Assembly: GCF_035944355.1 (NCBI RefSeq)
Contig: NZ_DASZBH010000007.1
Location: 1-64,000, forward strand
Source: Frateuria_A sp035944355
Lineage (GTDB): Bacteria; Pseudomonadota; Gammaproteobacteria; Xanthomonadales; Rhodanobacteraceae
Length of the DNA stretch: 64,000 nucleotides
Direction of reading: 5' to 3'
Part shown: piece after piece, positions 17,098 to 24,209 of the stretch
Numbering within the stretch: the stretch's first letter is position 1
How the letters are laid out: every line of letters begins with the position of its first letter
The notes under the pieces: generated by a model
Database searches by the model: none
What the model was told of the DNA's origin: nothing
Seen by the model: the letters and a program-made list of their open reading frames with translations, nothing else
Program-made: the position numbers and the translations under genes

Positions 17098-18279
17098 CTA
17101 CAGCTCGACCTTCAGGTGTCCGGCCGCCCGCACGGCCTTGGCACGCGCCGCGTCGACGTCGGCGTCCCGCGCCAGCGTGACCGCCATGCGCCGGCGGCCC
17201 TTCACTTCGGGCTTGCCGAAGATGCGCAGCTGCGTGTCCGGCTCGGCCAGCGCCTCGGCCACGCCGTGGTAGCGCGGCGCGCGGCCTTCGCCCTCGACCA
17301 GTACGGCGCAGGAGGCCGAAGGCCCCAACTGGCGGATCACCGGGATCGGCAGGCCCAGGATCGCCCGCGCATGCAGCGCGAATTCGGACAGCTCCTGCGA
17401 AATCAGCGTCACCAGCCCGGTGTCGTGCGGGCGCGGGCTGACCTCGGAGAAGATCACCTGGTCGCCCTTGACGAAGAACTCCATGCCGAACACGCCCCAG
17501 CCGCCGAGCGCCGCCGAGACGGCAGCGGCCTGGCGCTGCGCCTCGGCCAGCGCGGCCTCGCTCATCGGTTGCGGCTGCCAGGACTCGCGGTAGTCGCCGT
17601 GCTCCTGGCGGTGGCCGATCGGCAGGCAGAAGCTGGTGCCGCCCTGGTGGCGCACCGTGAGCAGGGTGATTTCGTAGTCGAAATCGACGAAGCCCTCCAC
17701 GATCACCCGCCCCTGCCCCGCGCGTCCGCCGGACTGGGCGTAGTCCCAGGCCTCGGCCAGCTCGGAGGCACCGCGCACCGTGCTCTGGCCCTTGCCCGAT
17801 GAGCTCATCACCGGCTTGACCACGAACGGGTAGCCGATTGCCTCCGCCGCGGCGCGGTATTCGGCCTCGTCGTCGCAGAACCGGTACGGCGAGGTGGGCA
17901 GGCCGAGCTCCTCGGCGGCGAGGCGACGGATGCCTTCGCGGTCCATGGTCAGCCACGCCGCGCGTGCCGTGGGGATGACCCGCAAGCCCTCCTTCTCCAG
18001 CTCGACCAGGGTCGGCGTGTGGATGGCCTCGATCTCCGGCACCACCAGGTCCGGCCGCTCCTGCGCGATCACCGCACGCAATGCGGCGCCATCGAGCATG
18101 TCGACAACATGGCTGCGGTGCGCCACCTGCATCGCCGGCGCATCGGCATAGCGATCCACCGCGATCACTTCGACCGCATAGCGCTGCAGTTCGATGGCGA
18201 CCTCCTTGCCCAGCTCGCCCGAGCCCAGCAACAGCACGCGCAGGGCGCGATCGGACAGGGGCGTGGCAAACGGCTTCAT
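17098..18279 (-). CDS. purT: Formate-dependent phosphoribosylglycinamide formyltransferase
   Basis: Uses ATP and formate to formylate GAR in purine synthesis, an alternative to PurN. 393 residues with the ATP-grasp architecture: LLLGSGELGKEVAIELQR (about 15-32), EIEAIHTPTLVELEKEG, FVVKPVMSSSGKGQS, EGFVDFDYEITLLTVR and SEVSPRPHDTG with metal-binding acid residues. Start at ATG 18279 with GGAG upstream. Divergent from the transglutaminase-like gene with 111 bases between the starts. No purine operon neighbours. Confidence 0.96.
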   Translation of the reverse strand: MKPFATPLSDRALRVLLLGSGELGKEVAIELQRYAVEVIAVDRYADAPAMQVAHRSHVVDMLDGAALRAVIAQERPDLVVPEIEAIHTPTLVELEKEGLRVIPTARAAWLTMDREGIRRLAAEELGLPTSPYRFCDDEAEYRAAAEAIGYPFVVKPVMSSSGKGQSTVRGASELAEAWDYAQSGGRAGQGRVIVEGFVDFDYEITLLTVRHQGGTSFCLPIGHRQEHGDYRESWQPQPMSEAALAEAQRQAAAVSAALGGWGVFGMEFFVKGDQVIFSEVSPRPHDTGLVTLISQELSEFALHARAILGLPIPVIRQLGPSASCAVLVEGEGRAPRYHGVAEALAEPDTQLRIFGKPEVKGRRRMAVTLARDADVDAARAKAVRAAGHLKVEL

Positions 18280-18390
18280 GGTCGGCTCCGGCGGAAAAGC
18301 GCGCATTGTAGGGCTACGCTGCACTGCGCATTGACGTGGCGCCGGCCACCGGCTCCACTGGTGCTCAGTCATCCATCCCCGGGGTTGACC

Positions 18391-19926
18391 ATGCGCCGCG
18401 TCCTGCTCACCTTGCCCGCTTTGCTGGTGGGCATCTTCTTGCTGCGCATCTGCACCGCGGCCCAAGCCGCCGCGCCGCTGCAGACGGACTGGATGACCGT
18501 GCTTCTGGGCGGCCGCAAGGTCGGCTATCTCCAGGTCGACCGCGAGGGCGAGAACGGCACCATCGTCACCACGCAGACCCTGGCGCTGGACCTGAGCCGC
18601 GCGGACAAGCCCATGCACCTGGGGAACATGAGCCGCAGCGTCGAAGGCCCGCAGGGCCAGCCGCTGGGGTTCTCCGCACGGACCCGGATGTCCTCCATGG
18701 ACAGCACCGTCGAGGCGCACACCGACGGCGCGGGACGCTACCTGGTCACCACCACGGTGGGCGGCCAGGCCCGCACGTCGCTGATGGACTGGCCCGGCGG
18801 CGCTCTGCTGGCCGAGGGACAGCGGCTGGCCGCGGTGGCCGCCGGGCGCAGGCCTGGCGACAGCTACCGGATGCGCGAGTTCGACCCGTCCAGCCTGCAG
18901 GTGGTGGACGTACGGGTGGACATCCTGGGCGACGAAACGGTGGCCCTGCCCGGCGGCGCCATGCGGCTGAGCCACCAGCGCCAGACGCTGGTGCTGCCGC
19001 ACGGCCATCAAACGCTGGACTTGTGGATCGACGGCGACGGCATCGCCCGCAAGGGTCTGATGAGCCTGCTCGGACAACCGCTGGAGATGCTGGCCTGTGA
19101 CCGCGCCTGCGCGCTTGCGCCGGACCAGCCGGTGGACATGTTGCGCGCCGCCACGGTCGAATCGCCGCGGCTGCTGCCGCAGTACGTCCGCTCGGTACCG
19201 ATGCGCTATCGCATCCACGTCAGCGGAGGCATCGGGCAGCCGTTCATCACTACCGACGAACAGCAGGTCACCGCGCTGGGCGGCGACGACTGGATGATCG
19301 ACGTAGGCAGCCCCCACCCTGGGCGACAGGCGCCGCCCACACCGGCCGACCGCGAACCCAATGCGTGGCTGCAGTCCGACGCTCCGGCCATCCGCCGGCT
19401 CGCCGCCAAGGCAGTGGGCGGCGCGCGCGACGATCTCTCGCGCATGCGCCGCCTGCGCCGGTTCGTCAGCGACTACATCACCGCGCACGGCTTGGACATC
19501 GGCTACGCCTCCGCGCTGGAAGTACTCGACAGCCGCGAGGGCGACTGCACCGAATACGCCGTGCTGCTGGCCGCCATGGCGCGTGCCCAGGGCATCCCGG
19601 CGCGGGTGGTCAGCGGCATGGTGTATGCCGACCGCTTCGCTGGCGAATCACGGCAGTTCATTCCCCACGAATGGGTGCAGGCCTGGGTCGATGGCCGCTG
19701 GGAGAGCTTCGACGCGGCGCTGCGCCATTTCGACAGCACCCACCTGGCGCTGGCCAGCGGCGACGGCGATCCCTGGCATTTCGCTGCCACCACGCAACTG
19801 TTCGGCAACCTGCATATCCGCCAGGCCGTGCCGGATGCGGACCTGAGCACGCCGGTCGGCGGGTCGGCGCCGCCTGCGGGCAGCGGTACGGGCAACGGCG
19901 GCACCAACGGCGGGCGCGGCGGCTGA
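18391..19926 (+). CDS. Exported transglutaminase-like protein
   Basis: 511 residues with a signal peptide (MRRVLLTLPALLVGIFLLRICTAAQA, cut near 27). The last third is a transglutaminase-like core with the triad Cys386 (REGDCTEYA), His426 (PHEWVQAW) and Asp441 (SFDAAL). The long middle is beta-rich and resembles N-terminal domains of periplasmic transglutaminase-like proteins. It ends in a Gly/Ser/Thr/Asn-rich tail. Such proteins may be proteases, peptide cyclases or crosslinkers; substrate unknown. Only weak ribosome binding is seen ahead of ATG 18391. A 61-base gap with an AT-rich island separates it from the SPFH operon. Confidence 0.82.
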   Translation: MRRVLLTLPALLVGIFLLRICTAAQAAAPLQTDWMTVLLGGRKVGYLQVDREGENGTIVTTQTLALDLSRADKPMHLGNMSRSVEGPQGQPLGFSARTRMSSMDSTVEAHTDGAGRYLVTTTVGGQARTSLMDWPGGALLAEGQRLAAVAAGRRPGDSYRMREFDPSSLQVVDVRVDILGDETVALPGGAMRLSHQRQTLVLPHGHQTLDLWIDGDGIARKGLMSLLGQPLEMLACDRACALAPDQPVDMLRAATVESPRLLPQYVRSVPMRYRIHVSGGIGQPFITTDEQQVTALGGDDWMIDVGSPHPGRQAPPTPADREPNAWLQSDAPAIRRLAAKAVGGARDDLSRMRRLRRFVSDYITAHGLDIGYASALEVLDSREGDCTEYAVLLAAMARAQGIPARVVSGMVYADRFAGESRQFIPHEWVQAWVDGRWESFDAALRHFDSTHLALASGDGDPWHFAATTQLFGNLHIRQAVPDADLSTPVGGSAPPAGSGTGNGGTNGGRGG

Positions 19927-19932
19927 CGCCAC

Positions 19933-19960
19933 TTGTGTTTTGATATATTTTTGATATCTA
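19933..19960 (+). promoter_or_regulatory. AT-rich promoter/operator region with 11-bp-spaced TTGATAT repeats
   Basis: In a GC-rich genome this 28-base stretch is AT-rich and holds two identical heptamers TTGATAT at 19940-19946 and 19951-19957, centres exactly 11 bp apart. GATATC at 19953-19958 is a small palindrome. A -35-like TTGTGT lies at 19933-19938. A strong ribosome site (GGGAGG) follows ahead of the SPFH gene. The operon's third gene encodes a ribbon-helix-helix protein, so autoregulation here is plausible but unproven. Confidence 0.5.
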
Positions 19961-19987
19961 CTTCCCGCACCTTAGGGAGGTAGCGAC

Positions 19988-20854
19988 ATGAACGAGCGCG
20001 AGGGTTTTTCGATTGCCGGCATTCCCTTCATCGGGTTCTGCCTGGTCCTGGCGGCCATCGGCCTGGGGCTGCTGGTGACGGCCGAGGGCGGGCAACCGGC
20101 CACGCACGTGATCCCGGGAGCCTTGTTGCTGGTTCTCACCGGCTTTTTGCTCAAGGGCTTTTTCCAGGTCGCGCCCAACGAGGCGCAGGTGATGCAGCTG
20201 TTCGGCAAGTACGCCGGCAGCGTGCGCATCGAGGGCCTGCGCTGGACCAACCCGTTCTATGCCAAGGCGCGCCTTTCGCTGCGCGTGCGCAATTTCGAGA
20301 GCGGCAAGCTCAAGGTCAACGACAGCGACGGCAACCCGATCGAGATCGCCGCCGTGGTGGTATGGCAGGTGGTCGACACGGCCGAGGCCGTGTTCCGCGT
20401 GGACGATTACGAGAACTTCGTGCACATCCAGAGCGAGTCGGCGCTGCGGCAAATGGCGCAGAGCTACCCCTACGACGCGCACGAGGATGGCCAGCCCTCG
20501 CTGCGCAGCCACGGCGAGGTGATCAACAACCACTTGCGCGACGAGATCCAGGCCCGGCTCGAACGTGCCGGCGTGCAGGTGATCGAGGCACGCATCAGCC
20601 ATCTGGCCTACGCGCAGGAAATCGCCCAGGCGATGCTGCAGCGCCAGCAGGCCGGCGCCATCATCGCGGCGCGCACCCGCATCGTCGAAGGCGCGGTGAG
20701 CATGGTCGAGATGGCGCTGGACCAGCTGAGCCGCCGTGGCGTGGTGCAACTGGACGAAGAGCGCAAGGCGGCGATGGTCAGCAACCTGCTGGTGGTGCTG
20801 TGCGGCGAGCGCGGCACCCAGGCGGTGGTCAATACCGGCACGCTGTACGGCTGA
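19988..20854 (+). CDS. SPFH domain (prohibitin/stomatin-like) membrane protein
   Basis: 288 residues. Two N-terminal membrane helices (about 9-30 and 40-57) precede an SPFH core: VAPNEAQVMQLFGKYAGS, LRVRNFESGKLKVND and the long charged helix with HLAYAQEIAQAMLQRQQAGAIIAAR. Relatives organise membrane microdomains or scaffold proteases; this short stand-alone form is common beside a small ribbon-helix-helix gene. The next genes are a 25-residue hydrophobic peptide and that RHH protein, spaced 8 and 4 bases apart, indicating one operon. The exact partner is unknown. Confidence 0.85.
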   Translation: MNEREGFSIAGIPFIGFCLVLAAIGLGLLVTAEGGQPATHVIPGALLLVLTGFLLKGFFQVAPNEAQVMQLFGKYAGSVRIEGLRWTNPFYAKARLSLRVRNFESGKLKVNDSDGNPIEIAAVVVWQVVDTAEAVFRVDDYENFVHIQSESALRQMAQSYPYDAHEDGQPSLRSHGEVINNHLRDEIQARLERAGVQVIEARISHLAYAQEIAQAMLQRQQAGAIIAARTRIVEGAVSMVEMALDQLSRRGVVQLDEERKAAMVSNLLVVLCGERGTQAVVNTGTLYG

Positions 20855-20862
20855 GGACGCCC

Positions 20863-20940
20863 ATGACCCATGCCCTGCCCGCGCTCATCGTGATGCTGGT
20901 GATCGGCGCCCTGGCCGCGCGCCGGCGCGCGCGCCGCTGA
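20863..20940 (+). CDS. Putative 25-residue membrane peptide
   Basis: An ATG at 20863 with GAGGA upstream opens a 25-codon frame. The predicted peptide is one hydrophobic helix (ALPALIVMLVIGALAA) with an arginine-rich end (RRRARR), the pattern of a small inner-membrane protein with a positive-inside tail. It fits exactly between the SPFH gene (8 bases) and the RHH gene (4 bases). There is no homology evidence from sequence alone; it could be a spacer that happens to be open. Confidence 0.45.
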   Translation: MTHALPALIVMLVIGALAARRRARR

Positions 20941-20944
20941 GCCC

Positions 20945-21133
20945 ATGCCTGCCGAGAAGAAAGCCTATCCCCTGCGGATCAGCGCCAGCGTCCTGGAAGC
21001 GATGCAGCGCTGGGCGGACGACGAGTTGCGCAGCGTCAACGCGCAGATCGAGTACGTGCTGCGCGAGGCATTGCGAAAATCCGGGCGGATGAAAGCAGGC
21101 ACGACCCGCCCGGCGCCGGACGACGAGGCCTAG
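20945..21133 (+). CDS. Ribbon-helix-helix (Arc-type) DNA-binding protein
   Basis: 62 residues with the Arc/MetJ pattern: a short strand (YPLRISASV), helix A (LEAMQRWADDELRS) and helix B (NAQIEYVLREALRKSG), then a basic, proline-containing tail. Arc-type proteins bind DNA as dimers of dimers on repeated short sites. Third gene of the SPFH operon, four bases after the small peptide. A role as repressor of this operon via the TTGATAT pair at 19940-19957 is an inference. A toxin-antitoxin role looks unlikely, as no toxin-like partner is adjacent. Confidence 0.8.
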   Translation: MPAEKKAYPLRISASVLEAMQRWADDELRSVNAQIEYVLREALRKSGRMKAGTTRPAPDDEA

Positions 21134-21165
21134 CCTGGCACCGGCGGCGCAAGCCACCGGAAGCT

Positions 21166-21570
21166 TCAGCGCGATACCGCGGCCAGCGGCTGCGGTCGCA
21201 ACCCCGGCAGCCGCACCACTTGCGGCCCGGCATTTCCCAGCACCACCAGCCAGCGACCCTCGAGCACCAGCCGGTCGACGTCGGCCAGGCCGCTGGCGCG
21301 GTCGATCGTGCCCAGTGGCTGGCCATCGCGCGCGTCGTAGGCGCTGATGCGGTCCTGCTGCCGGTCCGCCACCAGCAGCCAGTCGTGGCCCTCGGCTGTC
21401 CAGCGCACCAGTTGCTTCTGCGGTCGTTCCGCCGGCGCCGACACCACGAGCGCGGCCAGCGCCGCCGCAGCAAGGGTGGTCGCGGCAAAGCGCAGGCGCC
21501 GGTCGAGCCGGCGCGGAATCCGCGAAAGGAACGGGTATCGGCGCATGCGCGCAGCATCGCGCCGGCGCAT
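21166..21570 (-). CDS. Small membrane-anchored protein of unknown function
   Basis: 134 residues. A very basic N-terminus (RRRDAARMRRYPFLSRIPRRLDRRLR) is followed by one membrane helix (FAATTLAAAALAALVVSA, about 28-45) and a soluble part with repeated short beta strands (WLLVADRQQDRISAYDARDGQPLG, RLVLEGRWLVVLGN), reminiscent of one or two blades of a propeller. No family recognised. It starts 7 bases after the DUF423 stop, so it is probably in its operon. A later start at ATG 21546 is possible. Confidence 0.5.
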   Translation of the reverse strand: MRRRDAARMRRYPFLSRIPRRLDRRLRFAATTLAAAALAALVVSAPAERPQKQLVRWTAEGHDWLLVADRQQDRISAYDARDGQPLGTIDRASGLADVDRLVLEGRWLVVLGNAGPQVVRLPGLRPQPLAAVSR

Positions 21571-21577
21571 GACGCGG

Positions 21578-21973
21578 CTATGACGCGGGCTTGTCCACGC
21601 GATGAAGCGCCATGCCCAGCGCGATCCAGCCGACGATGAACGCGACGCCGCCCAGCGGCGTGATCGCGCCGCACCAGCGCGGCGCGCCTAGCGCCAGCGC
21701 ATAGAGGCTTCCGCTGAACAACACGATGCCGATGGCGAACGCGCCCGAGGCGATGCGCCGTCCGCGGCCGTCCGGTGCCAGGCAGGCCGCCGCCAGCGCC
21801 AGCGCATGCCAGAAGTGGTACTGCGAGGCGGTATGCCAAAGCTCGCGCCCGGCCGGATCCAGCACGCCGCGCAGCGCGTGCGCGCCGAAGGCGCCCAGCA
21901 GCACCGCGCTGGCGCCGGCCATGCCGGCCAGCCACGAAGGCCAGTGCACGAAGGCGGGGACAGGTTGTCGCAT
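21578..21973 (-). CDS. DUF423 family membrane protein
   Basis: 131 residues with four membrane helices. The family signature is clear: LLGAFGAHALRGVL near residue 28, YHFWHALALAA, GIVLFSGSLYALAL and ITPLGGVAFIVGW. Function of DUF423 (YgdD-like) proteins is unknown. ATG 21973 is preceded by GAGGAG. Divergent from the SCO1 gene, with 70 bases between the starts for the promoters. Confidence 0.88.
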   Translation of the reverse strand: MRQPVPAFVHWPSWLAGMAGASAVLLGAFGAHALRGVLDPAGRELWHTASQYHFWHALALAAACLAPDGRGRRIASGAFAIGIVLFSGSLYALALGAPRWCGAITPLGGVAFIVGWIALGMALHRVDKPAS

Positions 21974-22043
21974 AGGCTCCTCGTCGGCGGCGCCCCAACG
22001 CCGCGTGGCGTATGCTGGCGTGATGCATCGCCCGGATTCTTGC

Positions 22044-22643
22044 ATGAAGCCTTCGCGCCTGGCCCGCCTGCTGTTGCTCGTGGCCGTGCTGTTCCTGGCC
22101 GCCTGCCATCGCGAGGGCGCCCTGCCCTGGCGTCTGACCAACGTCAGCGGCCATATGCCCGGCCTCGAGTTCCAGCTCACCGACGACGCGGGCAAGCCGG
22201 TGACCGGCGAGGACTACCGCGGCAAGGTGGTGCTGCTGTACTTCGGCTACACCCACTGCCCCGACGTGTGCCCGCTTACGCTCGCGCACCTGCACGCCGT
22301 GCTGCAACGCGTCGGCCCCAGCGCCGACGGTGCGCGCATCCTCTTCGTCAGCGTCGACCCGGCGCGCGACACGCCGGCGATCATGCACGCCTACGTCAAC
22401 GCCTTCGACAAGAGGGCGGTCGGCCTGACCGGCACGCCGGGCGCGATCGAAGCGCTCAGCAAGCGCTACCGCTCGGCATTCACCCGCGAACCGGGTACGG
22501 GCGATGGCCAGTACGAGGTGAGCCACAGCTCGGCGATCTACCTGTTCGACCGCCAGGGCCGCGCACGCCTGCTCGCCACGCCCGCCACCCCGCAGGACGA
22601 TCTGGTCCACGACCTCTATCTCCTGCTCCAGACCGGAGACTGA
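22044..22643 (+). CDS. SCO1/SenC family copper lipoprotein
   Basis: Delivers copper to the CuA site of cytochrome c oxidase, or acts as a thiol-disulfide reductase, at the outer face of the inner membrane. 199 residues from ATG 22044: lipoprotein signal with lipobox LAAC (Cys21), then the thioredoxin-like domain with the copper ligands C72 and C76 (CPDVC) and H161 (EVSHSS). An in-frame ATG at 22023 adds seven residues and is an alternative start; neither has a strong ribosome site. Followed after 2 bases by the PCu(A)C chaperone gene. Confidence 0.92.
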   Translation: MKPSRLARLLLLVAVLFLAACHREGALPWRLTNVSGHMPGLEFQLTDDAGKPVTGEDYRGKVVLLYFGYTHCPDVCPLTLAHLHAVLQRVGPSADGARILFVSVDPARDTPAIMHAYVNAFDKRAVGLTGTPGAIEALSKRYRSAFTREPGTGDGQYEVSHSSAIYLFDRQGRARLLATPATPQDDLVHDLYLLLQTGD

Positions 22644-22645
22644 CC

Positions 22646-23086
22646 ATGCGCACGAGCCCCCTTTCCCTGCTGCTCGCCGGGCTGCTCTGCGTCGGCGCCG
22701 CACACGCCGGCGAAGCGGCCAATGTGCATGCGGCCGACGCGTGGATCCGCGTGCTGCCAGGCGCTCTGCCCGCCGGCGGTTACGTCACCCTGCGCAACGA
22801 CGGTGACCAGCCGGCCGTGCTCACCGGCGCAAGCAGCCCTGCCTACGGCAGCGTGATGCTGCACCAGAGTTCCACCGAGACCGGCATGGGCCACATGCGC
22901 ATGGTCGACCGGCTGGAAGTGCCCGCGCACGGCCAGGTCGCACTCTCGCCCGGTGGTTATCACCTCATGCTGATGGACGCGGCCAAGCCCGTGCAGCCCG
23001 GCCAGACGGTGCGGATCACCCTGCGTTTCGCCGATGGCAGCACGCTGGCCACCGACTTCCTCGCCAAGCCCGCCAACGCGCTTTAG
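22646..23086 (+). CDS. Periplasmic copper chaperone PCu(A)C
   Basis: Carries Cu(I) to the oxidase CuA site together with SCO proteins. 146 residues: signal peptide (to AHA, about 21) and a cupredoxin-like domain with the complete motif H-x10-M-x21-H-x-M, here H73, M84, H106 and M108. The ATG lies two bases after the SCO1-like stop, so the two are one operon. It converges with ctaG, another oxidase assembly gene. Confidence 0.93.
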   Translation: MRTSPLSLLLAGLLCVGAAHAGEAANVHAADAWIRVLPGALPAGGYVTLRNDGDQPAVLTGASSPAYGSVMLHQSSTETGMGHMRMVDRLEVPAHGQVALSPGGYHLMLMDAAKPVQPGQTVRITLRFADGSTLATDFLAKPANAL

Positions 23087-23126
23087 CACGCGTACCGGGT
23101 GCCGCCCGCGAAGCCGCGGAAGCGGC

Positions 23127-24002
23127 CTAGGCGTTGCGTGCGACTGGACGCTGCTGCACGCGGTGCTCGCGCCGGATGCGTCCGCGCCTGGACAAGGCCA
23201 GCCACTGGCGCAGGGCGAACAGGGCCCCGATCGATTCGATGACCGCCGCCGGCACCCACATGATCACGCCGCCGACCAGCTGCCCGGTCAGCACGTTGAA
23301 GGTGAAGGCGCGGCCGCAGATCTCGAAGATCGGATACAGGTCGGTCTTGGAGAAGGTCACGATGGCGCCCGCCAGGATCTGCGGCGTCATGGTGACCGCC
23401 GGCGAGAGTACCCGCAGCCCCGGCGTCATCCGTCCCGGCGGCCGCGGCCGGTGGTCCAGCACCAGCGCCCAGTAGATGAAGCCGCTGGCGAGCATGGTCC
23501 AGTTCATGAAGCGGTAGATCCGCCAGTCCAGCATCGCCAGCGTCTGCATCGACGGCACCAGCCACACCAGGATGAACGCGACGAACAGGAACGTCGCCAC
23601 CGCCGGGTTGCCCAGCACCCCATCCACCGCCCGCCACGGCCACGACCGCGCCGCCGGCCGCAGCACGCGCGCACGCCAGCTGAGCGGCAGGCCGGCGCGC
23701 AGGGCCGCGCCGGGATAGGAGGCAACGATCAGCAGCGGCGCCAGATGGTGGAGCAGCACCTGCTGGATGCGGTGCATGAAGAACTCGTGCTCCGCGTAAT
23801 AATCCAGGTAGGTATGCAGCGACAGGTAGATGATCGCCATGCCGGCCCAGAACGCGACTCGCCGCCCGAAGCCGACGCGAAGCTCGCGCGATCCGCGCCA
23901 ATAGAGCACCGCGGCCAGCAGGAAGCTCGCGAGGAACACCCACGAAAACTCCCACGGCACGATCCATTTGAGCAGCAGTCCCATCACCGGCCCGCATATC
24001 AC
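23127..24002 (-). CDS. Cytochrome c oxidase assembly factor CtaG (caa3 type)
   Basis: 291-residue polytopic protein with about seven membrane helices of the caa3_CtaG family (not the Cox11-type CtaG). Conserved histidines appear in SLHTYLDYYAEHEFFMHRIQQVLLHHLAPLL, suited to metal handling. The C-terminus is basic and cytoplasmic. Start at ATG 24002, with ATG 23984 (MGLLLKW) as an equal alternative. It converges on SCO1-PCu(A)C, forming a copper/oxidase assembly patch; no oxidase subunit genes are in the window. Confidence 0.88.
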   Translation of the reverse strand: MICGPVMGLLLKWIVPWEFSWVFLASFLLAAVLYWRGSRELRVGFGRRVAFWAGMAIIYLSLHTYLDYYAEHEFFMHRIQQVLLHHLAPLLIVASYPGAALRAGLPLSWRARVLRPAARSWPWRAVDGVLGNPAVATFLFVAFILVWLVPSMQTLAMLDWRIYRFMNWTMLASGFIYWALVLDHRPRPPGRMTPGLRVLSPAVTMTPQILAGAIVTFSKTDLYPIFEICGRAFTFNVLTGQLVGGVIMWVPAAVIESIGALFALRQWLALSRRGRIRREHRVQQRPVARNA

Positions 24003-24209
24003 CAGCCTGCAAGCATAGCCCGAAGGCTCCGCATGCCGTGACGCTTGCGGCAGATTGCCGCCGCTTCAGGCGCCGATGGGCTCGGCCGGGATGTCGCTTC
24101 CCTTTGGCGCCGTGCCTCGGGTAGGCGCGCAACACGGCCACCGGCGCAGCCGGGTGGCTCCGCGGACGCGCAAAGGAAGTGTCGCCTTGTCCCGCGCGAA
24201 CCTTGGGCG

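Noticed and set aside
18019..18390. Upstream extension of the transglutaminase-like gene
   Set aside because: The extension overlaps the divergent purT start and lacks a signal sequence, while the internal start at 18391 begins one.
20945..21133. Toxin-antitoxin interpretation of the RHH protein
   Set aside because: RHH proteins are frequent antitoxins, but its operon partners are an SPFH protein and a hydrophobic peptide, and the peptide is not a recognised toxin family.
24003..24209. A possible gene between ctaG and the GldG-like gene
   Set aside because: Open frames there are short, arginine-rich and without a ribosome site; I see no feature in these 207 bases.
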